A DNA stretch of 64,000 bases from Immersiella caudata (GCA_030512335.1 JAULSU010000006.1:3720001-3784000), one strand, 5' to 3'. Numbered from the stretch's first letter, positions 21,627 through 32,971 are shown. The notes: generated from the letters alone by a model not told the origin. Numbers and translations are program-made.

Positions 21627-22803
21627 TTTTTTTTTTTCTTTTTTCTTTTTTCTTTTTCTTTTTCTTTTTCTTTTTTGGGCATCGTTTTACTGACACGTGC
21701 AAAGTACGCGGTGATGAAGGGGCGCAACGAGGCAGTCAGGCTCCTGCGGGATGCCGGGGCCAGTCCTTCCATCGAAGATGCGACTGGCACGTAAGTCTAT
21801 CCCATCATCTTTCCCGACCTAAAAAAAGGCCTCGAGATTTTTTGCTGACAGAAGAGGTGAAAAAAAGTCAGCCGAAGAGAAAACCTGGGAGCATATCCTC
21901 ACCAACCGCGGAAGAACCAAAGATCTCGCTGAGCTCCGTCTTCTCTTTCCCAACTACGACATCGACGCTTGGGGCTTCTCCAGCTTGCACAAAGCCGTCC
22001 TGGCACTGCAAGGGTCTCTCGATCGCATTCTTCTCCAAGTCAAAGACCCCAACGTGCCCAACAACAACAACAACATCAACGTCGGTGATGCCCGCGGGCG
22101 TACCCCCCTGCACTGGGCCGCCCTCCGCTCCGACCTCCCCACGCTCACCGCTCTCCTCGAAGCCGGCGCGTCCGTTCACACCCTCGACCTCTCTTCCGCC
22201 TCGCCCCTCCTATACGCCGTATCCTCCGCCGTCCCTCGCATAGTCGAACTGCTCCTCCTCCGCGGCGCCAACCCCAACACCCCCAACACCCGCGGCGACA
22301 CACCGCTGCACCACGCCGCGCGTCACAAGGACGACCTCCGCATCGTGAAGCTTCTCGTCGAGGCGGGAGCTGTTGTAGATGCTCGGAACGCCCTCGGAAA
22401 TACGCCCCTTTCCGGCGCAGCCATCACCAACCGCGTCGCGGCGGGAGCGTACCTTGTCGAGCAAGGGGCGGATCAACACAGCGCGAACATGTACGGGGAT
22501 ACGCCGCTGCGAGAGGCGGTGCAGCACAACTGCGTAGAGTTTCTGAGGATGTTGCTGGACAAGGGAACGAGGTACGATGAGGTCAACAGGAGGGGGGAGA
22601 CGGTGTGGCACGCGTTAGCGTTGGAAGGGAGGACGGAAACAGTAAGGGTGTTTTTGAAGGTGGGGGTAAAGGGGGTGGATCCGCAGTCGAGGAATAAGGA
22701 TGGGAAGACGGCGGGGGAGGTGCTGGCGGGGAGGATGGGGGTGTCTGTGGGGTTTAGGGAGGCTTTTGGAGAGCTGTTGGGCAGTTTGGGTGGCGAGGCT
22801 TGA
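20435..22803 (+). CDS. STAND-type N-terminal domain plus ankyrin repeats (possible frameshift)
   Basis: The start at 20435 (MDPVSGVGLAAGVLQ) is the usual opening of fungal STAND N-terminal domains; an ATG 21 nt upstream is also in frame. A helical region to about residue 170 is followed by a Cys/His-rich patch (CGDATCACFCH). Ankyrin repeats run to the end (RTALH joined to YAVMKGRNEA, RTPLHWAALRSD, DTPLHHAARHKD, NTPLSGAAI, DTPLREAVQHN). Intron 21574-21704 is well supported: it restores an ankyrin unit and has a CTGAC branch. Intron 21791-21851 (or 21854) is needed too. Between about 21241 and 21400 the frame changes once. It can be closed by a 50-nt GT-AG intron at 21242-21291 (708 codons in all), but that removes plausible coding sequence, so a one-base deletion is equally possible. 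Likely role: protein-protein scaffold in the NLR-like repertoire. Confidence 0.65.
21590..21637. repeat. C37 homopolymer followed by T11
   Basis: Thirty-seven consecutive C at 21590-21626, then eleven T, then T/C-rich sequence to about 21675. All of it lies inside the GTTTGT...AAAG intron 21574-21704. Confidence 0.97.
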
Positions 22804-23000
22804 GGAATGAAGTTGGGAAATGCGGGCTAGTGTTTGGGCGACATCGAGGTAGCAATGCTTTGCACTTTTGGGTTTCCTATCGAGAGAGGGAAATCTTAAA
22901 AAGCTCCAAACTCCGACAATATCTGTCAAAGAATTATAACTGGGTATTACCACCGCTAACTGCATCTCCTTGGTCAACCCCCACCCCGCAATGCCCACCC

Positions 23001-24295
23001 TCATGGCCGCCCCGGGCCTCCCCTCTCCAACTCTTCAATACGCCTCAGCACCCTCTGCTCTTCCTCATCCACCTCTTGCAACTGCAACAACCTTTCCCTC
23101 TTCGCCACCAACTGCGACTGCCTATTCCGTAACCTTTCCAGCTCATCCGTTTCCATGTCTAATGATGTGGAGGCAGGGGTTGGCGACACCGGTATGGGCG
23201 ATTCCGCATCTCTGTCCACCGCCGGTGTCACATACGACGGATTACTGAGAGCGTACTCGCTCTGGTTCTGACTCGGCGCCGTCGATGCCGGGTACTGGTT
23301 GTAATACTGCTGCTGCTGCTGGTTTGACGCTGGTTGTGGTTGACCGTATGGTGCAGCCTCTACGGGTAGTTCCACAGGGCCCCAGGGACCGCGGGAGGAA
23401 TCGATCTCGTGGACTTGGGCGGCGTGGCCTGGTGGCTTATCTTCGGGTCTGCCGCTGTAGTACGGCACAACCTGAGGTTGGATGTCGTCGGTGGCGGCTG
23501 GGGGGGCCTGGTTTTGGTTCTGGCGACGGCGTTTGTAGATGAAGAAGGCAGCGACGGCTGCAATGAGAGCGAGACCGAAGATCACGCCGATCACGATGCC
23601 GGCGATGGAACCTGCTGAAAGAGAGGAGCCGCCCGACTCGACGGGGGAGGAAGTGGAGGTGGAAGTAGAGGTGCTAGATGTGCTGCTCCCGCTAGTCTTG
23701 CTCGTTGATGTGCTCGATCGGTCGGTGGTGGAATCGGAGGTGGTGCTGGCTTGGAGGAAAAGGCCGGGCGTTAGGGGGTGTGTCTCGAGGATGGAAAGAT
23801 CGCGCGATGCCCAGCGGATGGCAATCATGGGCGCCCAGTCGCTGACTGTGTTTGTTACCGTATTGGCGCCGTGCGTGCCGAAGCGTGTGGCGTTGCATGC
23901 GTAGCCGCTGTGACGCGACCAGACGTTAGCAAGGTGGCCCGTCTTGAGGGGAACGGAGGAGTTGGATGGGCCTACGTCGGAAGGCAGTTCCAGGCCTCCT
24001 CGTCGGAAGTCGGGATGGGACCCTGCGCTCGAGTGTACCAAGTGCATGCAGCCGTGTATCCGCTGGGGCAGATAGCGGGCGACATGTAGATGATGCGCGT
24101 GCTGCTTGAAGGTCGACTGGTGTCGTACCATCCTGACGGACCACACGACGACGCCAATGTTGGGAAAGCGCTGGGGCTATACGGGTGCGTGAAGGATCCG
24201 CTCCCGTACTCGATGCTCGTGAGAGGACCGCATGGTAATGTCCATTGTGTTGTTGCTGGCCGGTATACAGCGCCCGAGGCCGTCGTCGTGGCCAT
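23001..24295 (-). CDS. Single-pass membrane protein with Ser/Thr-rich stalk and coiled-coil tail
   Basis: Exons 24295-23976 and 23907-23001 give 408 residues. The 68-nt intron starts GTAGGC and has a TTGCTAAC branch before CACAG; without it the frame stops at once. Residues 1-140 form a Cys-containing outer region, followed by a Ser/Thr-rich stalk around residues 155-195. One hydrophobic helix (about 203-226, IAGIVIGVIFGLALIAAVAA) is followed by basic KRRR, the usual stop-transfer signal. The cytosolic tail is Pro/Gln-rich and ends in a charged coiled coil (LERLRNRQSQLVAKRERLL). The layout resembles Wsc/Mid2-like fungal surface sensors, but no WSC domain is seen and no N-terminal signal peptide is evident, so function is open. 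Confidence 0.72.
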
Positions 24296-24828
24296 GGCTG
24301 ATTGCGATTCCTGTCTTCCAAAGCGGTGGAAAGAGATTTGTCGCGGAATCCGCAGAGATCCGAAAGATTGGCGGGGAGCCTGGGAACAATGTTGACGCGC
24401 TCCATGTTGCCGTGCAAGCCGGCTGGGTCCTGGTTCGTCAAATGAGATGGCTGAAAATACGCTCGCCGCGAAATTACACTTTGTCGTTTTGGGAGACAGA
24501 GCTGTGAAAAGTGACGGGTAGTGTTGATGGCTGAGTCTCAGGGGTCTGCATGCAAAGGATCAATGGCGGCTTGGCGAAACACTAGCTCGGATCGGAGTTC
24601 GAGTCAGCAAACTTTCGACAACCACAAACCCAAGAAGCCTTCGCGGTGGGAGAAACAAGTTTAACATCCCCCTCTGCTGGAAGTAGTTCATGCCTGCGGT
24701 TCCAGTACGAGTTTCTCGTCGGGATAGATGACACCAAACGATCCTCAAATACCTCTTTGCATATCCACACCAATAACACCAACAACAACAAGAACAACGC
24801 CTTTTCTGCTTCGTCAGACTCTCGAGAT
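24296..24828. other. Intergenic, nothing recognised
   Basis: This is the region upstream of the minus-strand membrane-protein gene and beyond the end of the decayed ankyrin gene. It holds an AAC-rich patch near 24765-24795 and no supported gene. Confidence 0.5.
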
Positions 24829-26314
24829 TTATGGTCTGGGTGTTCTCCTCGGGAGACGCGCGTGCTCGGCTTCCAGCCAGACCCAAAAGCTAGCGTCCTC
24901 GGGTCTGTACCGCTCCCTCATCATATCCACCATGGAGTCCACATCGGCCTCCAAGACGGACTTCCACCACATTTTCCCCTCCGTGTACAGCACTCTCGGA
25001 TCCATCTCGGGCCTCTCCCGCAGGAGCAGCTCCGCCATCTTGGTGTGCTCGCGTATGAGTGCCTCTTGAAGCGTCCGATAGCAACATTCGTCGCGCGCCA
25101 GAGCTCCTTGCGCGAGAAGCTTGCGCACGATGGCGAGGCTCCCGCCCACGGCAGCGTACACGATGGCCGACCCCCTCCTGGACGGGTAGTTCACATGCGT
25201 CCCGCGCTCCAGCAGCAGATCAACAATCTCCTCGTGACCGTGCTGAGTTGCCATTGACAGCGGATGAAAGTCTCCCGCGCTCAGATTTCCGTCTGCTTCA
25301 ACGCCCAGATCCATTTCAACGCCGGCATCCAGCAGACCTCGCACCATGTCCAAGTTGCCACGCGTCGCATCAACAGCATCATCATATGGCGGAGGCCGTA
25401 GTCCGACACCTGGGAGTCCTCGAAGAAAGAGCACAGGTACCAAAAGATGTCCAGGTTTCTCGTCGCCCCCTCCCCCCTTCGCCTGATAGAGGTCCTTTCC
25501 TCGAGGGTCCGTGTCCTTGTCTACACATCCGACTGGAAACCCCGCAAACTTGGTGGTGTCTTGGTCGGCCATCGACGGCGGATACATGGCAAGGCGGAGC
25601 ATTTCCATGTCGCTGCGCTGAGCGGCCCCGACGATCGAACCCGGTCCCGTCATGCCGCACCAGGAATTCCACGCCAGCTACTCATAGGCGGGCAGGTGCT
25701 CCTGGAACATCTTCAACATGTCGACGTTGCCAGACAATGCCGCAAGGTGCATCGGTGAGAGAAAGAGCCCTTCCGCTGAAGCCGGACAGACGCCTTCGCT
25801 CAGCAAGCTGCGAGCTAGAGCACGATAGCTGAGGTAGGCGGCCGTGCTGAGGAGATTCACCTCGGGATCAGGAACTTCGTCCTCCCCTTTGTAGACGGCG
25901 CTCCAGCACCATCGCCGGGTCGGAGCCAACGCAAACCTTGTCGAGCGCCAGCCAGCAGAGGGCATCAAGCGTCTCATCAAAGTCGGCGCCGGTCCGCAAA
26001 ATACACCTGCCAGAGCCTCTGCTGGACGGGCCTCTCTCGCGTCCGCCACCCGCCCAATGCGTACATGTTGCGGATGGTGCTGTACAGCACGCGAGACTCA
26101 AAGATGGCCGCCTGGAACGCGGCGCAGACCGTCTCTGGATGATTGTCAGTGGGGAGCAGCTTGCGCGTTTGATGCAGCCAAATTTGCTGGAAAACTCACT
26201 GCACACAAGCCTGAGTCGAAGGCCCCGACGAATGCTGTACGGATGGCGCGCGAGGATTGCAAAGACGAGAATCTTGTGAAGGATTTCAGGCGGAAGCTCC
26301 AGGATGTTCAACAT
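24829..26314 (-). pseudogene. Decayed F-box-like/ankyrin gene
   Basis: The start at 26314 gives LELPPEILHKILVFAI, an F-box-like opening. A good intron follows (26199-26135; GTGAGT donor, CACTGAC branch, CCAG acceptor). Coding continues to VCAAFQAAIFESRVLYSTI and then breaks. The frame must change near 26010 (to DFDETLDALCWLALDKVCVG) and again near 25880 (to DPEVNLLSTAAYLS). An in-frame TAG stands at 25680-25678, after which the same frame resumes. Another shift is likely near 25400, where a second frame reads better (SFFEDSQVSDYGLRHMM). Ankyrin-like units are visible (SPMHLAALSGNVDMLKMF, HPLSMATQHGHEEIVDLLL). With at least three lesions a functional product is unlikely. The exact sites of the frame changes are approximate. 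Confidence 0.7.
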
Positions 26315-26918
26315 TTTTGCGTTTTTATTGCTGGTTGCTAAAGTCGTTTTGTTTATGCTTCGGTCGTGCGTGAAATGGTATGGTACGGCGAGAGGAGAGG
26401 GGAAGGGTGCTGCCTGAAGCTGGAAAAGCGTGTTTGCCTGGTCGTCTTGGTGTGACGTCTTTCCGAGTTTCTGAGACCTGCTATGGCCAAGGATCTCTCC
26501 TTTCGCGAGTTGGGTAGGCCTTTTGCATCCCAGCATGGGTATCTTCCGGGTAGTCTTTTTTTCCATGGTTTATCGGCGGATTGTTCGCGTGGTAAAACGC
26601 TTTTGGCGTTGTCCGGGCGTACCTGTCTAAGGAAGTCAGAGTGGGGCACCACTGCCGTTCACCTCTCGTCAGGTCCTTTGGGATTGAGTGTGAGAAAATC
26701 ATCAACGTGGCGACCGTGGAGCCACGGCTTCGAGTGCCACCAAAGCTAACACCCACCCCCCACCCCACAAAAATCGATGACAGAAGTTCCCCGTCACTGG
26801 CCAATGACAACCCTAATCTTATATCAATCCACAAACTTTGGCAAACCCAGTGCGGGGTAATAGCGGCATGGGATGTCTCTCGCTTGATACGCTTCACGTT
26901 TTCTGAGAACTGCGCGCC
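26315..26918. other. Intergenic with dispersed repeat copy
   Basis: It lies between two divergent decayed genes and holds no gene. It contains one copy of a dispersed repeat (26688-26832) described separately. Confidence 0.6.
26688..26832 (+). repeat. Dispersed repeat, copy A
   Basis: About 145 nt from GTGTGAGAAAATC to ATATCAATCCAC. It matches the reverse complement of 47351-47487 along its length, including a 39-nt identical core containing GGCGACCGTGGAGCCACGG. Divergence is concentrated in the middle. No terminal inverted repeats are clear. Confidence 0.8.
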
Positions 26919-28800
26919 ATGAATCCCAACATCTGCTCAGTCTGCAGGGAAATGAAATCCGAGGCACTCCGCTGCCCGCTGGTTTCTGACCTTCCCGCCT
27001 TGAAAAATGGAGCCATTGACAGGACTCGACACCCTTTCAAGGAAAAGGTCGACGACGCACACGAGTATACCGCACTGAGCTCCTTTGGCGAAATTCTCGA
27101 GCGAGGTTCCAAATGTTCCACCTGTCAGATCATCGGCGATAGCCTCTCCCGGAAGACGCTCAGATGCCCAGATCCCGAAGACCAATGCGAGGCCTACACA
27201 AGCTATTTCGCTGCCTATCGCGACCGCAATGGAAAAAAGTGCTGGGTCTGTCGATTGTCCATATGTGTCGTCGCCGAGTTGGAAAAGTACCTCTGGGATG
27301 TTTTCCAGGCATGCAGCATTGGTGAGTCCTCGGTTGAGGCGGACCCGGACAGGTGTTTCCAGGACACTTGCCCCGGGGCCCTATCCGCTACGCCGCTCCC
27401 TCAGACCATCCAAGACGCAATCCATGTCACCAAATCGCTGGGATTCCGCCATCTATGGGTCGATACCTTGTGTATCATGCAGGATGACGTAGTGGATAAG
27501 GAGATGCAGATTGCAGCCATGAGTCTGATCTACGGCTCTGCTTTTCTCACCATCACCGCAGCCTCATCGTCGAGCGTCAGGGGTGGTGTCCAAGGGGTCC
27601 AGCCAGGAAGCCGCTTCGCCGAGCAAGAGGAGATGGCGGTAATACCAAAGGGCGCAACCGGCCACACAGATGTCGGGCTGTCCTTGATGACATGTCTCCA
27701 TCCTCTCCACAGATCGGGCGACCACGTTCTCTCTCACACCCTGGAATGATCGCGGGTGGACCATGCAAGAGCGCGTGCTGTCTCGCCGCGTGCTCGTGTA
27801 TTTGTGGCCGAACAGGTCTTTTGGGTTTGCTGAGGAGCTACCTTCTGCGAGGAATCCCATTTCGAGCACGAGTCCCGGCAGTGTCAGCGCTACGGCGGGA
27901 ACGGATCCGAGTTGGCGCTGCAAAGGCCGATTTGGACTCCCACCGAACCCCAAGACAGCCAGACTCGGTTTTGGAACAACTTCCGAGGCCTCGTCGCCAA
28001 CTACACGCGCCAGTTCTTCACTGTAATGGCTTCTCTGGACTTCATTTACCGGCGTGCATCGCCGAGAAGACCTCTCTATACTCCCAATGACCTCGCTCCG
28101 CATCAACGTTCACCTTCCCAGTTAGTCGTGGATGGGTTGGGTCGGCGAGGCTTGGGTCTGTATTGGAGACGACCGTTGCGATTATGACATTGGGTAGGTT
28201 TCTCACCTTCCGATGCCTCGGACACGGACTGCCATCGAGGCTTTTTGCGCTGACGCCGCGGTCAACTTTAGGGAAATCCCAGAAATCCTGTGCTTCGAGC
28301 ATGACCACACCTCTCTCCGCGTTCAAAGAATTCGAGAGAAGCCAGCACCCTATGACGAAGCATCGTCTTCTCCGGGATGGAAGGGAGGCGATGACCAGGA
28401 AGTCCAGCTCGAGGACATCGAGACTCGCCATCTAGAGCTGTTCCCCAAGCTGGGTGGGATTCCCGAGGGCCATATTGTGTTTTTCTGGACGAGCTCTGCA
28501 TTCTTCACTCTGACAGCCACCGAAGACAAGCATCCCAGTCGCGGCACCGCCATTTTCGACTCCTTTGGCGAGGTTGTGGGGAACATGGGGCCTGTCAGCT
28601 CCAAAACGCCCGCTCAGGGGCAGGAACAACACGAGTCCATCGTCGTGGGGAGTCGGCGGAACCAGTTTTCTCCCCCGTCGTTGCTGGTACTGCAAGTTGA
28701 ATGGCGAGAGTCGATTGCCTATCGCGTCGATGTTGGGGAGATCTTGGAGGAAGCGTGGGAGAGGGCGTCGCACACTTGGAAACTGGTCCCGTTGGGGTAG
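26919..28800 (+). pseudogene. Decayed HET-domain (heterokaryon incompatibility) gene
   Basis: The 26919 frame opens with a CxxC motif (ICSVC) and later holds HET-type sequence: PQTIQDAIHVTKSLGFRHLW, then VDTLCIMQDD and AAMSLIYGSAFLTITAAS. The expected preceding YxxLSYxWG block is missing. After about 27720 the reading moves to another frame (RGWTMQERVLSRRVLVY), then to a third (QVFWVC, an in-frame TGA, then ATFCEESHFEHES). It later returns to a frame with a typical HET tail, VEWRESIAYRVDVGEILEEA, ending at 28800. HET proteins trigger cell death after fusion of unlike strains; this copy has at least three lesions and probably makes no full protein. Confidence 0.75.
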
Positions 28801-29719
28801 CGGTTCCGCGAACCCGGGTCGCTCATCTTCCAAGCCTTGGAGCGAAGCAGCCAAGGAAGCCAAGTCCGCTAAAGGATGCTTGTTTTGAGGACCTAGCCAC
28901 TCAGAATGGGGGCCAAGATTCTTGGTCATCTTGGCTCAATCTTGGCGCTGCGGAGCTCCAGGTCAACGAACCGCCGAATATCAAAACTCCAACCCCAAAT
29001 TTCGCGACGTGCCGAGATGCGACCGATCGATGATCAAATCTCTTCACAACCTCGGGCAGACTTTGGCCTACAATTTACGACACTTTGTAGTCTCAATCTC
29101 CCAGCCAGGAAATGCCGATATATCCTGCCGACAAAGCCGGAAAAGGCAGAAAAGCTCCGTCATCCGCTCCATTCTCTGGGGGGTGGCGCAATTCCCCCGC
29201 AAACTTCATCTCTGCGCCGCCCACTCGGAGGAAGCGAATTCTCTCTGGATAAAATCGAACAGCCGGTCCCGCAGGTTCGCCCACCCTGATTGCAGCCATG
29301 CACAAACGAGCCACGGTCCACATTCACAACCCATTTCATGTCCTCGAATCGCACACCAACAGCGAGGTTGGTTCATCATAGGCGCGCGTCGAGCCTCATT
29401 TTGATGAAGCAATACCGCATTCCCCGCTTGGGTCATCCCGCAGCAGACTTTCTGATCGCTGTCCAGGATCAGATGACGAGCCCAGGGACGGGAAGCGAAG
29501 GCGTTGCAATTTTTTCTTATGGGACAGTTCAATCTGGAACAGAATCCACTCTGGAACAGAACCCAACGCCAACGTCTTGCAAAGCCATTTTAGCCGGAAC
29601 AGCGAAGCCCAGCCGGCCGACAGGAACGTATAAGACATGCACTTTCTTCGCACCTCGTTTTGATGTGGTCTGCGGAGAACACACCTCGATAGTTCAGCAC
29701 TTCGTTCCCTCTCGTCATC
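28801..29719. other. Intergenic, nothing recognised
   Basis: About 920 nt between the decayed HET gene and the xylanase gene. Open frames overlap on both strands and show no domain. The last part presumably holds the xylanase promoter, but no known site was identified by eye. Confidence 0.5.
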
Positions 29720-30721
29720 ATGGTTCCTTTCACCTGCCTATCCTTGCTGGCTGTTGCCATGCCTGGGATCTTTGCCATCCCCACAGCCCAGCCTGATCCC
29801 AACCTGCCCGATTTTGAGATCGGCCCTCAGACGGGCAACCTCGCCCGTCGACAAGGTGGCATGGACTACAACCAAAACTGGAAGGCTGGCCAGGGCAACA
29901 TCAACTACTCACCTAGCTCCAACGGCTACTCGGTAACCTTCTCCAACGCCGGAGACTTCGTCGTCGGAAAAGGATGGCGCACAGGCAAGGCCCGGAATAT
30001 CACCTTCAACGGCTCTACGCAGCAACAAGCCGGCACTGTCCTTGTCTCGGTCTACGGCTGGACCAAGAACCCCCTGATTGAGTACTACGTCCAAGAGTAC
30101 ACATCCAACGGCGCCGGCTCCGCCCAGGGCCAAAAGGTCGGATCTCTCGTCAGCGACGGCAGCACGTACGACATCTGGAAGCACCAGCAGGTCAACCAGC
30201 CCTCCATTGCCGGCACAGCCACCTTCTGGCAGTTCATTTCGAACCGCGTTAGCAAGCGTCCCGGCAGCGGTACCGTCACCATGCAGAACCACTTTGATGC
30301 CTGGAAGAAGGCTGGCCTCAACCTTGGATCCCAGCACGATTACCAAGTCCTGGCTACTGAGGGATGGGGCAACGCCGCGGGCAACTCCAAGTACACCCTC
30401 AGCGAAGTCGGTGATAGTAGTGGAGGAGGAGGAGGAGGAGGAGGAGGGGGTGCTAGCCAGCCGCCGCCTCAACCGCAACCCAGCACCTCCAGGGCGCCTC
30501 AGCCTCAGCCCTCTCCCTCCACCAAGACCGAGACGAAGTCGGTGACGACGACATCGACGAAGACGGAGACCAAGACGGAGACTAAAGTTGAGGCGACCAC
30601 CAAGGTTGGGGTCAAGACGCAGACAGTGGAGGTGACCAAGACGGAGACGCTGCTGGTGGCTTCTATCTGTGCTGTTTCGACCAGTCCGCTGGCACCAGTG
30701 GCGCCCTCCGCCGCGCCTTGA
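29720..30721 (+). CDS. Secreted GH11 endo-1,4-beta-xylanase with Gly linker and Thr/Lys-rich tail
   Basis: A single exon of 333 codons. Residues 1-19 are a signal peptide, and a dibasic RR near residues 43-44 suggests Kex2-type processing before the catalytic domain. The domain shows the GH11 hallmarks: nucleophile Glu121 in PLIEYYVQE and acid/base Glu214 in ATEGWGNA, plus the thumb-type region YDIWKHQQVNQPSIAGTATF. The enzyme should cut internal beta-1,4 bonds of xylan outside the cell. After about residue 230 comes a run of ten Gly, a Pro/Gln stretch and an unusual Thr/Lys/Glu-rich tail (TKTETK-type repeats). No Cys-rich CBM1 is present. The final 30 residues are mildly hydrophobic; a GPI anchor is possible but unproven. 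No introns. Confidence 0.93.
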   Translation: MVPFTCLSLLAVAMPGIFAIPTAQPDPNLPDFEIGPQTGNLARRQGGMDYNQNWKAGQGNINYSPSSNGYSVTFSNAGDFVVGKGWRTGKARNITFNGSTQQQAGTVLVSVYGWTKNPLIEYYVQEYTSNGAGSAQGQKVGSLVSDGSTYDIWKHQQVNQPSIAGTATFWQFISNRVSKRPGSGTVTMQNHFDAWKKAGLNLGSQHDYQVLATEGWGNAAGNSKYTLSEVGDSSGGGGGGGGGGASQPPPQPQPSTSRAPQPQPSPSTKTETKSVTTTSTKTETKTETKVEATTKVGVKTQTVEVTKTETLLVASICAVSTSPLAPVAPSAAP

Positions 30722-31186
30722 GCTTGGACAATTGTGAAATGGGCTTGGTCGGGGGCTGAAGGGTGTTCATGGTCGGCTTTTGTACATCAGATGAACATAG
30801 CGAAAATGCTCCAAGTTCGCCATCATGGGCACAAACACTTCGTACTATCCACAAGACTTTGAGTTCCGCAAGTATTAATTATCCATAAATTAAGGCCGCA
30901 ACTTTTACTGCGGAATTCTGCAGCCGTATGCCCACTCTCGGCCCTCGGGAAGTTTATACGTGATATTAGGTAACCAACAGTCTCTGAAGCGCAGTCTGGC
31001 AGATACCCATTTTTTTCTTCCCTTTTTCTTACACCGAATGTTCACAAGAAAACGCTGTGCACTGTGCTTTCTTTCCCAAAATAATCACTCAAGAGCAGAC
31101 ACGAGGCCGCCCTCATGGCCATAGCAGCCCTCTCCCTTTGTCTCCCATGTCCAGCGGCAGTTGGATTTCCCCCGATTTAACCGGCC
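30722..31186. other. Intergenic, nothing recognised
   Basis: 3' flank of the xylanase gene, AT-richer than its surroundings. No gene or repeat is supported. Confidence 0.5.
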
Positions 31187-31700
31187 ACAGGAAACTTCTA
31201 CCTGAGCGCCCACGACATCATGCAACTACGAGCCCACCTGCAACTGTCTCGAAAGCCTCGAAGCTGTCGAAGTCCGCGCCCCTCACATCGCCAACAAGGT
31301 GCGAGCGGTATGGGCGGACAGAGAGGAGTGGATAAAGGAGTTGCTATCCCTCGAACGAGACAGCTGGAAGCAGAAATAACTCTGATCGACAAAGACAGAG
31401 GAGAATTCCGGCAGTGCAACAGGCATACATGTGCAAAATTCCGTCGCGAGCAAGAGGAGGCAGCGAGGATTCGAGCGCGGAACCGCTCCTGGCCGTTTGG
31501 CTATTTTGCGCAGCCGCTATATCCTCACGAGGAGAGAATGGATAAAATTTGGGGTGATAAGTGGGGTCAGACGTGGAAGTTTAATGATGGGTTCCTGGAA
31601 CGCAAGCGGGAAATTTGCAAGGTGTATGTGGAGAGGAGCAAGGCTATCACTTGCAAAGTATGGGCCACGGGGGGATTGCCGGGCGGAGGGCATGTCTTTA
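31187..31700 (+). pseudogene. Degenerate coding remnant, family not recognised
   Basis: Protein-like sequence alternates between two frames: NFYLSAHDIMQLRAHLQLSR; then in the other frame EAVEVRAPHIANKVRAVWAD and REEWIKELLSLERDSWKQ up to a TAA; then back to FRREQEEAARIRARN and HEERMDKIWGDKWGQTWKF. The charged, helical style and the shared overlap at SWKQ/LEAEI suggest a gene with frameshifts. A missed intron is not excluded. Confidence 0.35.
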
Positions 31701-32971
31701 GAGGCACGACGGGAAGAGTAAAGGATAGTTCCGCCCTGACTCATTTCTTCTCGGCTCCTGGGCTCGATAATTGCCACCTGCTGTCGCTGATTCAAGGCCT
31801 CTTGCAACATTGGCAGAGCCTTTGTGTAATGTTAATAGGTTCTTACACGCTCTTAAAGATTTTTTAAAATGTCGATAAAGCCTCTTTAAACATATTCTAG
31901 GCTTTTTATAATATAGATACCGTCATTCATAATTTAGTTGATGCCTCTCTGTCCTTGTCAGACGCTGGTGGGGCCCTTGTTGGGGTTTCGCACAAAGCGG
32001 ATGCCTACCTCTTTCTTCTTCCCGCATCTTGGTGCCAACAAACACCACCGGCCCAGCAAGCCGATCGCAACAGCCCAGTCCGGGCCGATGGCCGCCCTGT
32101 CGGAGGCTGGCTTCTAGCCAGACGAAACCGCGACACGGCGCTGTCTGCATTGCAACCACGTGGCCGTCACAGTGCCAATAATAGTATGCCAGAGGCAGAG
32201 TTTGAGACAAACTGCCACAAACAGGATAGCCGAGACGTCGTTGTGCTTGACGATGGCTGCAAAACCGAAAATGGTTGCAGCAGCAGTAGCAGCAGTAGCA
32301 GCAGTAGCAACAGTAGCAGCAGTAGCAACAGTAGCAGCACTAGCAGCGAAATGCTAACCTCTGAGCATTTGAGCCATTCGATGGACTTGATCAACTCGAT
32401 GTTGGGCTGGATGTCGGCCATTGATGTTTTGCGGCAAAGTACCAGGCCAAAGGGGGCGAAGGTGGAGGGAGTGTGGAGGGAGCGTTTGTCTGGACGGGCT
32501 GGTTGCTTTGCTGCGAATCAGTGGCTTACGAGAATAATGAAGAAGAAGGAAAAATCCAAGACATTTTTGTGACACTTCTGGTGTTACATGGGTACCCACT
32601 TGCCGAGCAGCGGATGCGCCTTCAACGAGATGACAAGTTCGAAGTCGTCGCATCTCGCTTTTCCCGCAAAACGGATTGCGCAATGAACAAAACTTGGCCG
32701 GAGCTGAGCCGTCAAATGACGGTGACCACCACATCCCGGCTGTGCTCGGTTTCGGCAACTTTTTATTGTCGGACGGCGCAACCCCACTCCCGCGCCGAGG
32801 AGTCATCCGAGACGGAGACTTATCAGCCAACGGGCTAACCCAATTGACCCGAGCACTTATTCCCATTCTACCTACTGAAACGAAATCACTTTTAAGACGG
32901 CCTGCCCGACCCCCCTCCCAGGGAAGCATCAAACATTCATCATCTTTTACTCGCGCCCTCGGACAACAACA
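31701..32971. other. Intergenic with AGC-type microsatellite
   Basis: A 205-codon plus frame at 31955-32572 owes much of its length to the AGC repeat at 32277-32348 and has no domain. I do not call it a gene. The segment before 32972 is the likely promoter of the small membrane protein gene. Confidence 0.5.
32277..32348. repeat. (AGCAGT/AAC)n trinucleotide-type repeat
   Basis: AGC, AGT and AAC triplets alternate for about 72 nt; in one frame they would encode a Ser/Asn run. Confidence 0.93.

Noticed and set aside
31955..32572. 205-codon frame with Ser/Asn run
   Set aside because: Much of its length comes from the AGC microsatellite; no domain and poor coding character elsewhere.
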